Numbered from the stretch's first letter, positions 6,493 through 15,110 are shown. The stretch is DNA of 64,000 bases from an uncultured Pelagibacteraceae bacterium (GCA_902614355.1 CACMKP010000002.1:1-64000), one strand, 5' to 3'. Notes: generated from the letters alone by a model not told the origin. Program-made: numbers and translations.

Positions 6493-6996
6493 TTAGTTTA
6501 TATCAACTTTAGCGATCATTCCAACTTGATAATGACCTGGCACGTTGCATGCAATTTCAATATTTACGGCATTATCAAATTTCCAAATGATATCTTCCTT
6601 TTCTTTTGGTGCTAACAAAACACTATTACTATGTGAATGACCCATAGCTTTATCCATTTTTGCCATTTTTTTCATTTTATCTCTATCAATTGAATCAGCT
6701 AAAAGTATTTCATTTTCAACCATTCTTTCCATTTCAGGCTGATGCTTCATGTGCATCATTTTATTTGCTATATTAAATTCGTGGACTAACTCACCTACAT
6801 TTTCAACTTCAAACTTTATTGTTTCACCTGCTTTAATTTGAAAAAAATTGGGCTCATAGTAATTATCATACATCTTTACTTTTATGATTCGGTTCACATC
6901 GCTTTCTTTTCCTTTCGAACCAATTTTCATGTTTTTGTCTGCAAAAGATGGAAAACAATATAGTATTATAACAATTAATGATAAAATTTGTTTCAT
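6493..6996 (-). CDS. exported cupredoxin-like copper protein
   Basis: A 167-residue protein with an N-terminal signal peptide (about residues 1-19) and a cupredoxin domain. The expected type-1 copper ligands are present: His72 in the LVHEFNI strand and the C-terminal Cys150-x4-His155-x4-Met160 unit (ACNVPGHYQVGM). Between them lies an unusual Met/His-rich insert (about residues 78-123: KMMHMKHQPEM, then HSHS), which could bind extra Cu(I). Likely periplasmic copper carrier or scavenger. Co-transcribed with the DUF4396 gene; divergent from the persulfide dioxygenase gene. Confidence 0.85.
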   Translation of the reverse strand: MKQILSLIVIILYCFPSFADKNMKIGSKGKESDVNRIIKVKMYDNYYEPNFFQIKAGETIKFEVENVGELVHEFNIANKMMHMKHQPEMERMVENEILLADSIDRDKMKKMAKMDKAMGHSHSNSVLLAPKEKEDIIWKFDNAVNIEIACNVPGHYQVGMIAKVDIN

Positions 6997-7066
6997 GTAG
7001 TTTAAATAATAATTTTAAATAATATTATCAATGGGTCAATTTGTGCTTATATGATAATGTAAATTA

Positions 7067-7747
7067 ATGATTTTTAAACAATTATTCGACAATAGATCAT
7101 CAACATATACATATCTGATTTCTTCTGGGGAAGGTAGAGAGGCTTTAATTATTGATCCTGTAATAGAAAATGTAAATAAATACGTAAATTTATTAAAAGA
7201 ACTTAATTTAAAACTTGTCAAAGTTATTGATACTCATATACATGCGGATCATGTAACTGGTGCCTCAAAATTGAAAGACATTACAAAATGCTCTAGAATA
7301 ATGGGCGATCATACTCCCGCTGATACGGTTGAAATCAGAGTTAAAGATGATGAGTATATTAATTTAGATGACATCAAATTAAGAGCTATGTATACACCTG
7401 GACATACTTCAGATAGCTATAGTTTTCTGATGGATAACTATCTATTTTCTGGTGACACTCTGCTGATAAATGGGACAGGTAGAACAGATTTTCAAAATGG
7501 AAATGCTATAGATTCTTATAATTCCATATTTAATAAACTCCTAAAATTACCGGACGAAACTCTTCTTTACCCAGCTCATGACTATAAAGGTGAAAAATTT
7601 AGCACAATTGGAAAAGAAAGAAAAAATAACCCTAGATTACAAGTTAATAGCAAAGATCAGTATATCGAAATCATGAATAATTTAGGTCTAAAAAAACCAG
7701 ATCAACTTGAGGCAAATGTTTCAAGAAATATTAAACTGGGTGCTTAA
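7067..7747 (+). CDS. persulfide dioxygenase-like MBL-fold protein (ETHE1 type)
   Basis: A 226-residue metallo-beta-lactamase-fold protein. Metal ligands are His57, His59, Asp61 and His62 in THIHADH, His113 in TPGHT, Asp130 in FSGDT and His171 in PAHDY. The GTGRTDF motif and the overall length fit ETHE1/persulfide dioxygenases, which oxidise glutathione persulfide to sulfite with one mononuclear iron. Glyoxalase II is less likely because of the GRTDF segment. It stands alone, divergent from the cupredoxin gene and tail to tail with a thioredoxin-like gene. Confidence 0.88.
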   Translation: MIFKQLFDNRSSTYTYLISSGEGREALIIDPVIENVNKYVNLLKELNLKLVKVIDTHIHADHVTGASKLKDITKCSRIMGDHTPADTVEIRVKDDEYINLDDIKLRAMYTPGHTSDSYSFLMDNYLFSGDTLLINGTGRTDFQNGNAIDSYNSIFNKLLKLPDETLLYPAHDYKGEKFSTIGKERKNNPRLQVNSKDQYIEIMNNLGLKKPDQLEANVSRNIKLGA

Positions 7748-7748
7748 A

Positions 7749-8117
7749 TTAAATTGAGGATTTAAGAGCTTTGTAAATTGCTTCTTTTTTAATTTCTCCA
7801 ATACTTCTATAAACTTCTTTATTATTTTTGAAAATTAGAAGAGTTGTTTGATATTGCACATTAAACATATCTGAAATTTCTCTATTTGTTACATCAAATG
7901 CAAAATATTCAATGTTATCAAAATCATTCTTTGCTTTTTCCAAAACTTTCATTTGACTTGCGCATGAGGGACAATATTTAATCCAAGAGCTCACTACTAC
8001 AACCTTGCCTTCAGATTGTGCTTTATTGAATAATTCTTTTTTAAAAGTTGTTTCTTTTTCAATAGCATTAACATTGAATGCCAATATAAGAAAACAGAAA
8101 GATAAAAATTTTTTCAT
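7749..8117 (-). CDS. exported thioredoxin-like protein with CPSC motif
   Basis: A 122-residue protein with a signal peptide (about residues 1-18) and a thioredoxin fold. The redox motif is Cys49-Pro-Ser-Cys52 (WIKYCPSCASQMKVL). The sequence around it resembles the C-terminal domain of DsbD-type and thioredoxin-2-like proteins. Probably a periplasmic disulfide reductase or metallochaperone-linked thioredoxin. It is the last gene of a leftward block after azlD, 6 bases away. Confidence 0.8.
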   Translation of the reverse strand: MKKFLSFCFLILAFNVNAIEKETTFKKELFNKAQSEGKVVVVSSWIKYCPSCASQMKVLEKAKNDFDNIEYFAFDVTNREISDMFNVQYQTTLLIFKNNKEVYRSIGEIKKEAIYKALKSSI

Positions 8118-8123
8118 AAATTT

Positions 8124-8438
8124 TTATACAACAAATATTAAAAACCAATAAGATGCTAATCCTGAAAATATTGTCGCAATTATACTTCTAGAGAAAATAC
8201 CGATAAACATTGCAATTATTGCAGCCAATATCTTTGGATTATCATCTATTTCGAATAACCCTCTTTCATTAATAAAAATAGTTGGAAAGATTATTGCAGG
8301 AAATATTGCAGATGGCACAAATGATAATATCTCTCTAATTCTATCATTGAACATTTCCTTTTTAATTAAAGCTATCATGGAAAACCTTGTTAAATAAGTA
8401 ATCAATCCACAATATAAAATTAATGCCCAGTTGCTCAT
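8124..8438 (-). CDS. azlD: AzlD family branched-chain amino acid export subunit
   Basis: A 104-residue protein with three to four transmembrane helices matching AzlD (YGLITYLTRFSMI N-terminal motif, FVPSAIFPAIIFPTIF, ILAAIIAMFIGIFSRSIIATI). With AzlC it forms a two-component exporter for branched-chain amino acids. Its ATG overlaps the azlC stop by 4 bases, typical of coupled subunits. Confidence 0.9.
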   Translation of the reverse strand: MSNWALILYCGLITYLTRFSMIALIKKEMFNDRIREILSFVPSAIFPAIIFPTIFINERGLFEIDDNPKILAAIIAMFIGIFSRSIIATIFSGLASYWFLIFVV

Positions 8439-9127
8439 GCTTTTTTATTTTTCCTTGTTAATATCATTGCAGTGAATAATCCTGCTAGAGCTGCAACAAT
8501 AACGTAAGCTTTAAAAGGAATATAATTATATCCAAAAGTCGCTACCAAACCTGAAATAATTATTACAATCACATTTATAAATTTTCTAAAGTCATTAACC
8601 AATAAAGCTAAAAAAGTTAAAGGAACTGCAAAACTTAATCCAAGTTTTTCTGGAATTGCTGCTCCAAGTATAATCCCTAAAAATGTTGTCGATTGCCAAA
8701 TTACCCAACAAGTAGCCCCTCCACCTACTAAGTGAAAGTATCTATTATGGTCCTTATTCTTTTTTAAATATTCATTTGAAATTGCAAATGCCTGATCGAT
8801 TAAAAAATAGGATATAATAATCTTCCAAATAAATTTCAAATCTGACAAATGTTCTGATACCACAGCTCCGTAAAGCAAATGTCTGGAGTTCACTGCACCA
8901 ACCGAACTGATTATTACTAAAGAAGATGCACCACCAGAAAATAATTGCAATAAAACTATCTGAGAAGCGCCACCAAAAATAATTAAAGACATTGCCATTG
9001 TTTCAATTGGAGTAAATCCAACATCAATAGCGAGAACTCCAAAAATTAAACCAAAGGGAATAACCGGAATCATCAGTGGGCTTACATCAATAATTCCCTT
9101 TAAAAAAACTTTTAAGTTACTTTTCAT
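8435..9127 (-). CDS. azlC: AzlC family branched-chain amino acid exporter
   Basis: A 230-residue membrane protein of the AzlC family, with the conserved N-terminal segment PFGLIFGVLA, the GGASQIVLLQL motif, the SRHLLYGA motif and the DQAFAISN motif, spread over about six helices. It is the large subunit of the AzlCD exporter. It starts 18 bases after the iron-transporter ATPase gene fbpC, so the export genes may share the iron-regulated transcript (inference). Confidence 0.92.
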   Translation of the reverse strand: MKSNLKVFLKGIIDVSPLMIPVIPFGLIFGVLAIDVGFTPIETMAMSLIIFGGASQIVLLQLFSGGASSLVIISSVGAVNSRHLLYGAVVSEHLSDLKFIWKIIISYFLIDQAFAISNEYLKKNKDHNRYFHLVGGGATCWVIWQSTTFLGIILGAAIPEKLGLSFAVPLTFLALLVNDFRKFINVIVIIISGLVATFGYNYIPFKAYVIVAALAGLFTAMILTRKNKKA

Positions 9128-9145
9128 TTTTCTTAAAGGTTTTTA

Positions 9146-10207
9146 TTAGAAGCAAACTATATGATCAATATGAATTGGTCTTTTAATCCCAAATTTTTCA
9201 CTAACTTCATGTTGATGAATATGATGAGAGTGAACAAATACCGGAATTAATCTATTGCTGGGTGTCTTTAAAGTATAAATAAAGTTTGTTCCTCTAAATT
9301 TTCTATCAACAACTTCTAATTTTAAATTACTTTGATCATCATGATGCAAGTCTTCTGGTTGAACTAATAACTGAACATTTGAACCAATTGGAAAAGGTTT
9401 AATAAAATTTCCTGTAATAGTTCCAAGATCTTTATTTTCTAAACTTTTGGGGCTTGTTACTTCTGCTGGAATCAAAACACCTCTATTTAAAAAATTCACC
9501 ACTTCTATTGAATTTGGAAGGTGATACAGTTTGTAAGGGTCATCAAACTGTCTAAGTTCTTGATCAAAAATAATTCCACATTTTGAGCCTAAATAAAAAG
9601 CCTCGTAGGAATCATGAGTCACAATTATTGTTGAGATTTTTAAAGTTTTTAGAATTTTTTTTAACCTAATTTGAATTTCCTCTTTAAAACTTTGATCAAC
9701 ATTAGACAAAGGTTCATCAAGCAATAGTAGATCGGGTTGGGTGAGCAAAGTTCTTGCTAAAGATGCTCTCTGGGCCTCGCCAGCACTAATTTGGTGAGGG
9801 TACTGTTTTAATATATTAGAAAGATCTAATAAATCTAAAATTTCCTTTAAATCAATTTGCTTTTCTTTTTTTCCTTTATTTTTTTCTAAACCCAATAAAA
9901 TATTTTTTTCTACTGTATAATGTGGAAACAAACTATTCTCTTGGAAAGCTAAAGAAATATTTCTATCCTCAGGCTCAACATTCACATCGCTAGAGGATAT
10001 TGTTTTACCTTTAAGCTCAATAGATCCATTTTTAATTTTTTGTAAACCGGCTATTGTTCTTAATATAGTTGTTTTGCCTATTCCCGAAGGACCAAGTAGA
10101 CATATAACATCACCCTCATTTTCAATTGCAAAAGACATGTTTCTTACTTTTGTTTTACCTCCAGCAACAAAATCAACATTTTTTACCTCAAAGAAATTAT
10201 TATTCAT
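9146..10207 (-). CDS. fbpC: Fe(3+) ABC transporter ATP-binding protein, FbpC-like
   Basis: A 353-residue ABC ATPase. Walker A is GPSGIGKT (about residues 39-46), the signature is degenerate (ISAGEAQRASLARTL in place of LSGGQ), Walker B is LLLLDEPLSN, and the switch His follows in TIIVTHD. The C-terminal 120 residues form a TOBE-type regulatory domain. Gene order with the permease and binding protein identifies it as the ATPase of a ferric iron importer. It overlaps fbpB by 8 bases. Confidence 0.9.
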   Translation of the reverse strand: MNNNFFEVKNVDFVAGGKTKVRNMSFAIENEGDVICLLGPSGIGKTTILRTIAGLQKIKNGSIELKGKTISSSDVNVEPEDRNISLAFQENSLFPHYTVEKNILLGLEKNKGKKEKQIDLKEILDLLDLSNILKQYPHQISAGEAQRASLARTLLTQPDLLLLDEPLSNVDQSFKEEIQIRLKKILKTLKISTIIVTHDSYEAFYLGSKCGIIFDQELRQFDDPYKLYHLPNSIEVVNFLNRGVLIPAEVTSPKSLENKDLGTITGNFIKPFPIGSNVQLLVQPEDLHHDDQSNLKLEVVDRKFRGTNFIYTLKTPSNRLIPVFVHSHHIHQHEVSEKFGIKRPIHIDHIVCF

Positions 10208-11819
10208 TGTTTTCTCTTAAAATATATTTGGATGCAATTATAATAAAAAAAGATGCAATTAAAATTAAAAATAATGATGGCACAGCTGCAGCTTCAAGTA
10301 AATCTTCTGAAGCAGAAATATAAGCAGTCGTCGCAAAAGTTTCAAAATTAAATGGTCTTAAAATCAATGTTATTGGTAATTCTCTTATAATTTCAAGTGA
10401 GACTAAAATAATAATGAATAACAAAGAATTTCTCAAAAAAGGAACGTGAATATTCATAAATGTTTTTCTTTTAGAGTAACCCAGTAAGTACGCACTTTCA
10501 TCAACTGCGATATTAATTTTTTCATACCCTGACTTTATTCCATTGTATGCAAGTGAATAGAATCTAACAAAATAAACTAGCACTAATCCAATTATTGATC
10601 CTATGAATATTTTTTTTATTGAAAAGAAACCAAGACTTTTAATTACATTTTCATCAAACCAAGCAATGAAAGTAATGTATGCAACTGCTAATATTACACC
10701 TGGGATTGCATAACCTGAAATAGATAGAGTAGACAAGACATTTAAAACTTTATTTTTAGTTACTCTATTTCCATAATTAGAAATTAGTGCGAAAAATATC
10801 AAAACTAAACTAGATAAAGAAACCAAATATAAGGTATTTTTTAATAGATCTAAAATTTGAAGTTCAAATAAATTTTCAGGGAATTTTAGTGTCCAATACA
10901 TCATTTGACTTAAAGGGAATAAAAAACTTAAGAAGAATACAGAAAAACAAAATAAGAAAGCTAAAAAGGATTTTTTTCCTTCGAGTTTTATTTTCTGCTT
11001 TTGCTTAAATCCACCCCTCGAATTGAAGTGGTATTTTGCCTTTTTTCTCGAAAAATTTTCTATAATGAAGAGTGCAAAGATAAAAAGTAGCAAAAAAAAT
11101 GATAATCTGTTTGCAAAAGCTAAATCATCGAAGGCTATCCAAGAATTATATATTCCTGTTGTTAAGGTATTTATTGAAAAAAAATCAACTGCACCAAATT
11201 CTGCTAGAGTTTCCATTGCTACCAATGATAAGCCTGCAATGATAGCTGGTCGTGCTGATGGTAAAATAATTGAATATAATGTTTTTAATTTTGTAAATCC
11301 TAGGTTTTTACCTAATTCTATTATATTTTGTGATTGATACAAAAAAGATGCTCTGGCTAAAATATAAACATAAGCATATAAAGAAAAAGAAATAGATAAG
11401 ATAACACCAAATAAACCATCAAATTTAGGTATATTTTGATTGTAATTACCATCACCAAACAAATTTTTTAAAATAGTATATGCAGTTCCATAATTTTCAA
11501 AAAAAGCTGTTAAAGAATAGGCGTAAATATATGGGGGGACTGCAAAAGATAATATTAAACCCCATTTAAAAAAATTACTTAGTGGAAATTCGTAAAAAGA
11601 AACTAAATAAGCTGACCCAGTACCAATTAAAAAAGTTAGTAATAAAACAGAAAATAATAAAAAAATTGAGTTAAATATATATTCTACTAAAAAAGTGTCT
11701 TTTAAAACTTGATAATAATTTGAAGTATCCTCAAAAAAACTCGAAAAGACGGTAAGTATTGGGATTATTACAAAAAGTGAAATTAAAAAAGAAGATATAT
11801 GCCAAAAACTAATTCTCAT
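10200..11819 (-). CDS. fbpB: Fe(3+) ABC transporter permease, FbpB-like (double permease)
   Basis: A 539-residue inner-membrane protein containing two BPD-transport domains in one chain, with about twelve transmembrane helices. The EAA-type loops are visible in each half (ELGKNLGFTKLKTLYSIILPSARP-type near residue 180, and DESAYLLGYSKRKTFMNIHVPFL near residue 440; each quoted only in part). This fused layout is standard for FbpB/SfuB/FutB iron permeases. A 95-base gap with a hairpin separates it from the small gene downstream of fbpA. Confidence 0.9.
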   Translation of the reverse strand: MRISFWHISSFLISLFVIIPILTVFSSFFEDTSNYYQVLKDTFLVEYIFNSIFLLFSVLLLTFLIGTGSAYLVSFYEFPLSNFFKWGLILSFAVPPYIYAYSLTAFFENYGTAYTILKNLFGDGNYNQNIPKFDGLFGVILSISFSLYAYVYILARASFLYQSQNIIELGKNLGFTKLKTLYSIILPSARPAIIAGLSLVAMETLAEFGAVDFFSINTLTTGIYNSWIAFDDLAFANRLSFFLLLFIFALFIIENFSRKKAKYHFNSRGGFKQKQKIKLEGKKSFLAFLFCFSVFFLSFLFPLSQMMYWTLKFPENLFELQILDLLKNTLYLVSLSSLVLIFFALISNYGNRVTKNKVLNVLSTLSISGYAIPGVILAVAYITFIAWFDENVIKSLGFFSIKKIFIGSIIGLVLVYFVRFYSLAYNGIKSGYEKINIAVDESAYLLGYSKRKTFMNIHVPFLRNSLLFIIILVSLEIIRELPITLILRPFNFETFATTAYISASEDLLEAAAVPSLFLILIASFFIIIASKYILRENNE

Positions 11820-11854
11820 AATTTATAATCCGCCTTATAAACATGAAAGTATTT

Positions 11855-11904
11855 GTGCCCATACTAAGAGGAAGGAGACATCTTCTCAGTCAAAGTATGA
11901 GCAC
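11855..11904 (-). promoter_or_regulatory. hairpin between the fbpA-linked small gene and fbpB
   Basis: On the minus strand GTGCTCATACT (11904-11894) pairs with AGTATGGGCAC (11865-11855) over 11 bp with one G-U pair; a second small stem (GAGA...TCTC) fits in the loop. There is no T-tract after it, so it does not look like a simple intrinsic terminator. Position between the binding-protein gene and the permease suggests mRNA stabilisation or partial attenuation, a common way to make more binding protein than permease. Confidence 0.5.
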
Positions 11905-11914
11905 TTCAGAAAAT

Positions 11915-12085
11915 TTAAAGATCAAATACTTTTAGGATATGCGGAACCTCCTTAGCACTTAATTCTGAAAGTTTTCTATTATTTACTCTTTTATCGATTT
12001 TTTTACACTCTAAATTACATGGTGAACATGCCTTAGAAGATTTATTATAATCAATATCAGATATAAATTTCTTTCTTTCTTTCAT
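11915..12085 (-). CDS. 56-residue Cys-containing ORF inside the iron-uptake operon
   Basis: A small basic protein starting with ATG two bases after the fbpA stop, with GGAAG as ribosome-binding site; an upstream in-frame ATG at 12097 would overlap fbpA. The product has a compact ACSPCNLECKK motif (Cys-x2-Cys-x3-Cys), about residue 20, and a Leu-containing C-terminal helix. No signal peptide or membrane segment. I do not recognise it. The motif could bind iron, zinc or an Fe-S cluster; its place between fbpA and fbpB suggests an iron-related role, which is inference. Confidence 0.6.
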   Translation of the reverse strand: MKERKKFISDIDYNKSSKACSPCNLECKKIDKRVNNRKLSELSAKEVPHILKVFDL

Positions 12086-12087
12086 TG

Positions 12088-13119
12088 TTACTTCCAACCA
12101 GCAGCCGTCATTACTTCCACTGCAGTAGCTTGATTTTTTCCATAAGAAGCGAGATTAGTTTTCATATCTTGTTTGAAATCTAACCCTAAGTTATTAACTA
12201 CTAATGGACTTGGCGAAACACCATCAATCATCGGAAACTCAAAAGTATTATTTGTAAAATGCTCTTGAGACTCTGGAGTTAATAAAAACTCTACGAGTTT
12301 AATAGCGTTGCCTTTGTTAGGAGCACCTTTTACTAGAGCTGCACAACTTACGTTCATGTGTGTTCCTCTGTCATTTTGATTAGGAAAGTACGCTTTAACT
12401 TTTTTTGCAGCCTCTTGTTGTTCTGCACCCTTTTTACCTGATAACATTAAAGCTAAGTAGTATGTGTTAGCTACAGCAATATCAGCCTCACCAGCTGCTA
12501 CTGCCATTATTTGTGCTCTATCATTACCTGTCGGTGTTCTTGCCATATTGGCAACTACTCCTTCCGCCCATGCGGCTGTTGCAGCTTTTCCATTATTTTT
12601 AATCAATGAAGCAACAAGGGATTTATTATAAATGTTACTTGATTTTCTTATTACCAGCCTACCTTTCCACTTGGGATCAGCTAAACCCTCATAGGTCATT
12701 CCAGATAATTCTGCACCAGTAACTCTTTCAGGTGAGTAATAAATTATCCGAGCTCTTTTTGCGATTCCAACCCACTTGTTTGTTCTAAAACTTTTTGGAA
12801 CGGCATCTTTAATAGCTTTAGACGTTAGGCCACCTTGAAGTGTACCTTTTGTATCCATGGCACCACATCTACCTGCATCTGCCGTAATGTAAAGATCAGC
12901 AGAAGAGTCTGCACCCTCGCTTATTATTCTTTTTTCTAAAGCACCCGATTTTCCGTTTATCAAATTGACTTTAATTCCAGTCTTATTTGTAAATTTTGAG
13001 TAAAGTTCAGAGTCTGCTTTATAGTGTCTTGCGTTAAAAACATTAACCTCGTCTGCAATTGCAAATGATGATGCAATTATCGAGAGGACTAACGTAAATG
13101 TTGATATAATATACCTCAT
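12088..13119 (-). CDS. fbpA: Fe(3+) ABC transporter periplasmic binding protein, FbpA/FutA-like
   Basis: A 343-residue exported protein with a signal peptide (cut near ALA-type site, residues 20-22: SSFAIADEV). The mature part matches the FbpA/FutA family: VNVFNARHY at the N-terminus, SADLYITADAGRC, the WVGIAKRARIIYYSP strand and the tyrosine pair in VANTYYLALML that coordinates ferric iron. It binds Fe(III) in the periplasm and hands it to FbpB. Two Fur-like boxes lie 44-77 bases upstream of the start codon, implying iron repression. Confidence 0.93.
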   Translation of the reverse strand: MRYIISTFTLVLSIIASSFAIADEVNVFNARHYKADSELYSKFTNKTGIKVNLINGKSGALEKRIISEGADSSADLYITADAGRCGAMDTKGTLQGGLTSKAIKDAVPKSFRTNKWVGIAKRARIIYYSPERVTGAELSGMTYEGLADPKWKGRLVIRKSSNIYNKSLVASLIKNNGKAATAAWAEGVVANMARTPTGNDRAQIMAVAAGEADIAVANTYYLALMLSGKKGAEQQEAAKKVKAYFPNQNDRGTHMNVSCAALVKGAPNKGNAIKLVEFLLTPESQEHFTNNTFEFPMIDGVSPSPLVVNNLGLDFKQDMKTNLASYGKNQATAVEVMTAAGWK

Positions 13120-13162
13120 ATATTCTCAGTTTTTTCTGTTTTTCCGCATGATTTCTGATGAG

Positions 13163-13196
13163 AATGAGAACTATTCTCATTGATAATGATTATCAA
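13163..13196 (-). promoter_or_regulatory. two overlapping Fur-type operator palindromes upstream of fbpA
   Basis: Two perfect palindromes overlap by two bases. AATGAGAACTATTCTCATT (13163-13181) has 8-bp arms around CTA. TTGATAATGATTATCAA (13180-13196) has 8-bp arms around G and contains an exact TGATAATNATTATCA, the Fur 7-1-7 consensus. They lie between the lysR stop and the fbpA start. A Fur-family repressor is the straightforward reading; in alphaproteobacteria Mur/Irr-type proteins are alternatives. Confidence 0.85.
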
Positions 13197-13214
13197 TCGC
13201 AATAGTGTCGCAGT

Positions 13215-14108
13215 CTAAGAAGATTTCCAGTCGCCTATTTTGCTGAATAAAAAATTTCTAAAAGCTTGAACTCTTGCAGTATTTTTTAGTGATTGGGGAT
13301 ATACGAAATGAGCTTCTGTTATTGGGCCCTCAGATTTAGGTAAAACTTTAATTACCTTATTCGAATCACTTACTAAATATTCTGGTAAAGCGGCTAATCC
13401 AACACCCGTTTCAACAGCGAGTAATAAACCCATTACACTGTTGACCTTCATAATCGGTTTTCTTTTTTTGCCTTCAGGCATACCTAATTTTAATACCCAA
13501 TCTGGATTATAAACTGGAGAAGGAGCGCCTCTTCCAAAAGAGATGAATTTATGCTTGTTTAAGTCATTTATTGACTTAGGCATGCCGTTTTTCTCTAAAT
13601 ACTTATTAGAACCATAAATATAGTATTTCAAATCTACCAATTTTTTTTGAATATAGTTTAATTGTTTTGGTCTTCGCATAAAGATGCCAATATCTGCTTG
13701 TCTAGTGCTTAAATCTAGTTCTTTATCCTCAAAAATAAGCTCAATCTCTATATCAGGATTTAATCTCATAAATTCTTGAATTCTTGGTGTCAGCCAATGA
13801 GTACCAAAACTTCTTACCGTCGTAATGGTCAATTTTCCAGTTGGCTTATTTTTTTGATCCCCTAAAGTAGTTTCTACTTCTTTTAATTTACTAATGACTT
13901 CATGAGCTGTTTTAAAAACATACTCACCATTTTCTGTAAGAGTAAGTCCTCTCGCATGTCTTTCGAATAATTGAACTTGTAAATCTTGCTCTAGTGATTG
14001 GATTTGCCGACTTATAGCAGATTGACTTAAGTTTAAATTGACTGTTGCATTTGTGAAGCTTCCAGCCTCAGCCACTGCATGAAATATCTTTAATTTGTCC
14101 CAATCCAT
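13215..14108 (-). CDS. LysR-family transcriptional regulator
   Basis: A 297-residue LysR regulator: N-terminal winged helix-turn-helix (DWDKLKIFHAVAEAGSFTNA, then LSQSAISRQIQSLE), a linker helix and a periplasmic-binding-like effector domain (LTITTVRSFGTHWLTPRI...). Its ATG overlaps the acuI stop by one base, so it is co-expressed with acuI and may respond to acrylate-type or other acyl metabolites (inference). It is encoded just upstream of the iron operon, but the Fur boxes lie downstream of its stop, so it is not obviously part of that regulon. Confidence 0.9.
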   Translation of the reverse strand: MDWDKLKIFHAVAEAGSFTNATVNLNLSQSAISRQIQSLEQDLQVQLFERHARGLTLTENGEYVFKTAHEVISKLKEVETTLGDQKNKPTGKLTITTVRSFGTHWLTPRIQEFMRLNPDIEIELIFEDKELDLSTRQADIGIFMRRPKQLNYIQKKLVDLKYYIYGSNKYLEKNGMPKSINDLNKHKFISFGRGAPSPVYNPDWVLKLGMPEGKKRKPIMKVNSVMGLLLAVETGVGLAALPEYLVSDSNKVIKVLPKSEGPITEAHFVYPQSLKNTARVQAFRNFLFSKIGDWKSS

Positions 14109-15109
14109 TATTTATTCAAATCTACTAAAACTCTTCCTGAAATTTCACCTTTTAATATCTTCGGATAAGTTTCAATTAACTCCTCCAAGTTTACAGTTTG
14201 AATAGAATTTTCTAATAAATCAAAATCAATTAATTTTGAAGCTTCTCCCCAAATAAATTCTCTTCTTCGAATACTACAATTAGCAGAGTCCATACCCCAA
14301 AGTTTTATTCCTCTTAACATAAATGGGATTACATTAGTATTAAGTTCATTTGTACTTGCATTACCACACACCGCAATAATTCCATTAGAATTTGTTTGTA
14401 CAATCGCATTAGCTAAAATTTTTCCACCAACTGTATCAACAACTCCATCCCATAAACCTTTATCAATCAGTTTTGGATCTTTATCAAATTCTCCCCTATT
14501 TATAACGTTTTTAGCACCTAATGATTTCAAGTAGTCACCCTTAGACTCTTTTCCAGATACAGCAGTAACCTCGTACCCCATTTTATTTAATATCATTACA
14601 GCAATACTGCCCACTCCTCCAGATGCTCCTGTTACCAAAACATTTTTTACTTTTTCGCCTAATAGAATTTCTTCTCTTGCCTTGATTGCAAATGCTGCCA
14701 TTAGAGATGTAAAACCTGCAGTGCCCAATATCATTGCTTGCTTTGTCGTTAAACCAGTTGGTTTTTTAACCAAAAAATCTCCGTTAACTTTTGCAATTTG
14801 AGAATAACCACCATAAAAAATCTCCCCAACTCTAAAACCAGTCAAAATTACTTCGTCACCTGATTTAAATTTTGAGTTTTCACTTTCTAAAACAGTGCCT
14901 GAAAAATCAATTCCAGGAATATGAGGAAATTCTTTCACTAATCTTCCTCCATTTTTAAGGATCATTCCATCTTTAAAATTTAAGTCTGAGTAATCTACTT
15001 TGATAGTTACATCGCCATGTTTTAAAAAACTTTTATCAATTAATTTTACATCCCTTGTGAACTTGTCACTTTCTTGATTTAGTATTAATGCTTTAAATTG
15101 GTCAGCCAC
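14108..15109 (-). CDS. acuI: acrylyl-CoA reductase-like quinone oxidoreductase, AcuI/YhdH
   Basis: A 333-residue zinc-independent medium-chain dehydrogenase/reductase. Signature segments of the AcuI/YhdH branch are visible: SDLNFKDGMILKN, FPHIPGIDFSGTV, the NADPH motif VLVTGASGGVGSIAV and the C-terminal GMDSANC. AcuI reduces acryloyl-CoA to propionyl-CoA, detoxifying acrylate made from DMSP. The start is GTG, one base after the folE stop and ahead of the coupled LysR gene. Confidence 0.87.
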   Translation of the reverse strand: MADQFKALILNQESDKFTRDVKLIDKSFLKHGDVTIKVDYSDLNFKDGMILKNGGRLVKEFPHIPGIDFSGTVLESENSKFKSGDEVILTGFRVGEIFYGGYSQIAKVNGDFLVKKPTGLTTKQAMILGTAGFTSLMAAFAIKAREEILLGEKVKNVLVTGASGGVGSIAVMILNKMGYEVTAVSGKESKGDYLKSLGAKNVINRGEFDKDPKLIDKGLWDGVVDTVGGKILANAIVQTNSNGIIAVCGNASTNELNTNVIPFMLRGIKLWGMDSANCSIRRREFIWGEASKLIDFDLLENSIQTVNLEELIETYPKILKGEISGRVLVDLNK

Positions 15110-15110
15110 T

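Noticed and set aside
6184..6615. 143-codon plus-strand open frame
   Set aside because: Antisense to the DUF4396 and cupredoxin genes, both with recognisable motifs; the frame has no ribosome-binding site.
11023..11337. 104-codon plus-strand open frame
   Set aside because: Wholly antisense inside fbpB, which has clear permease features; Lys/Ser-rich reading typical of a shadow frame.
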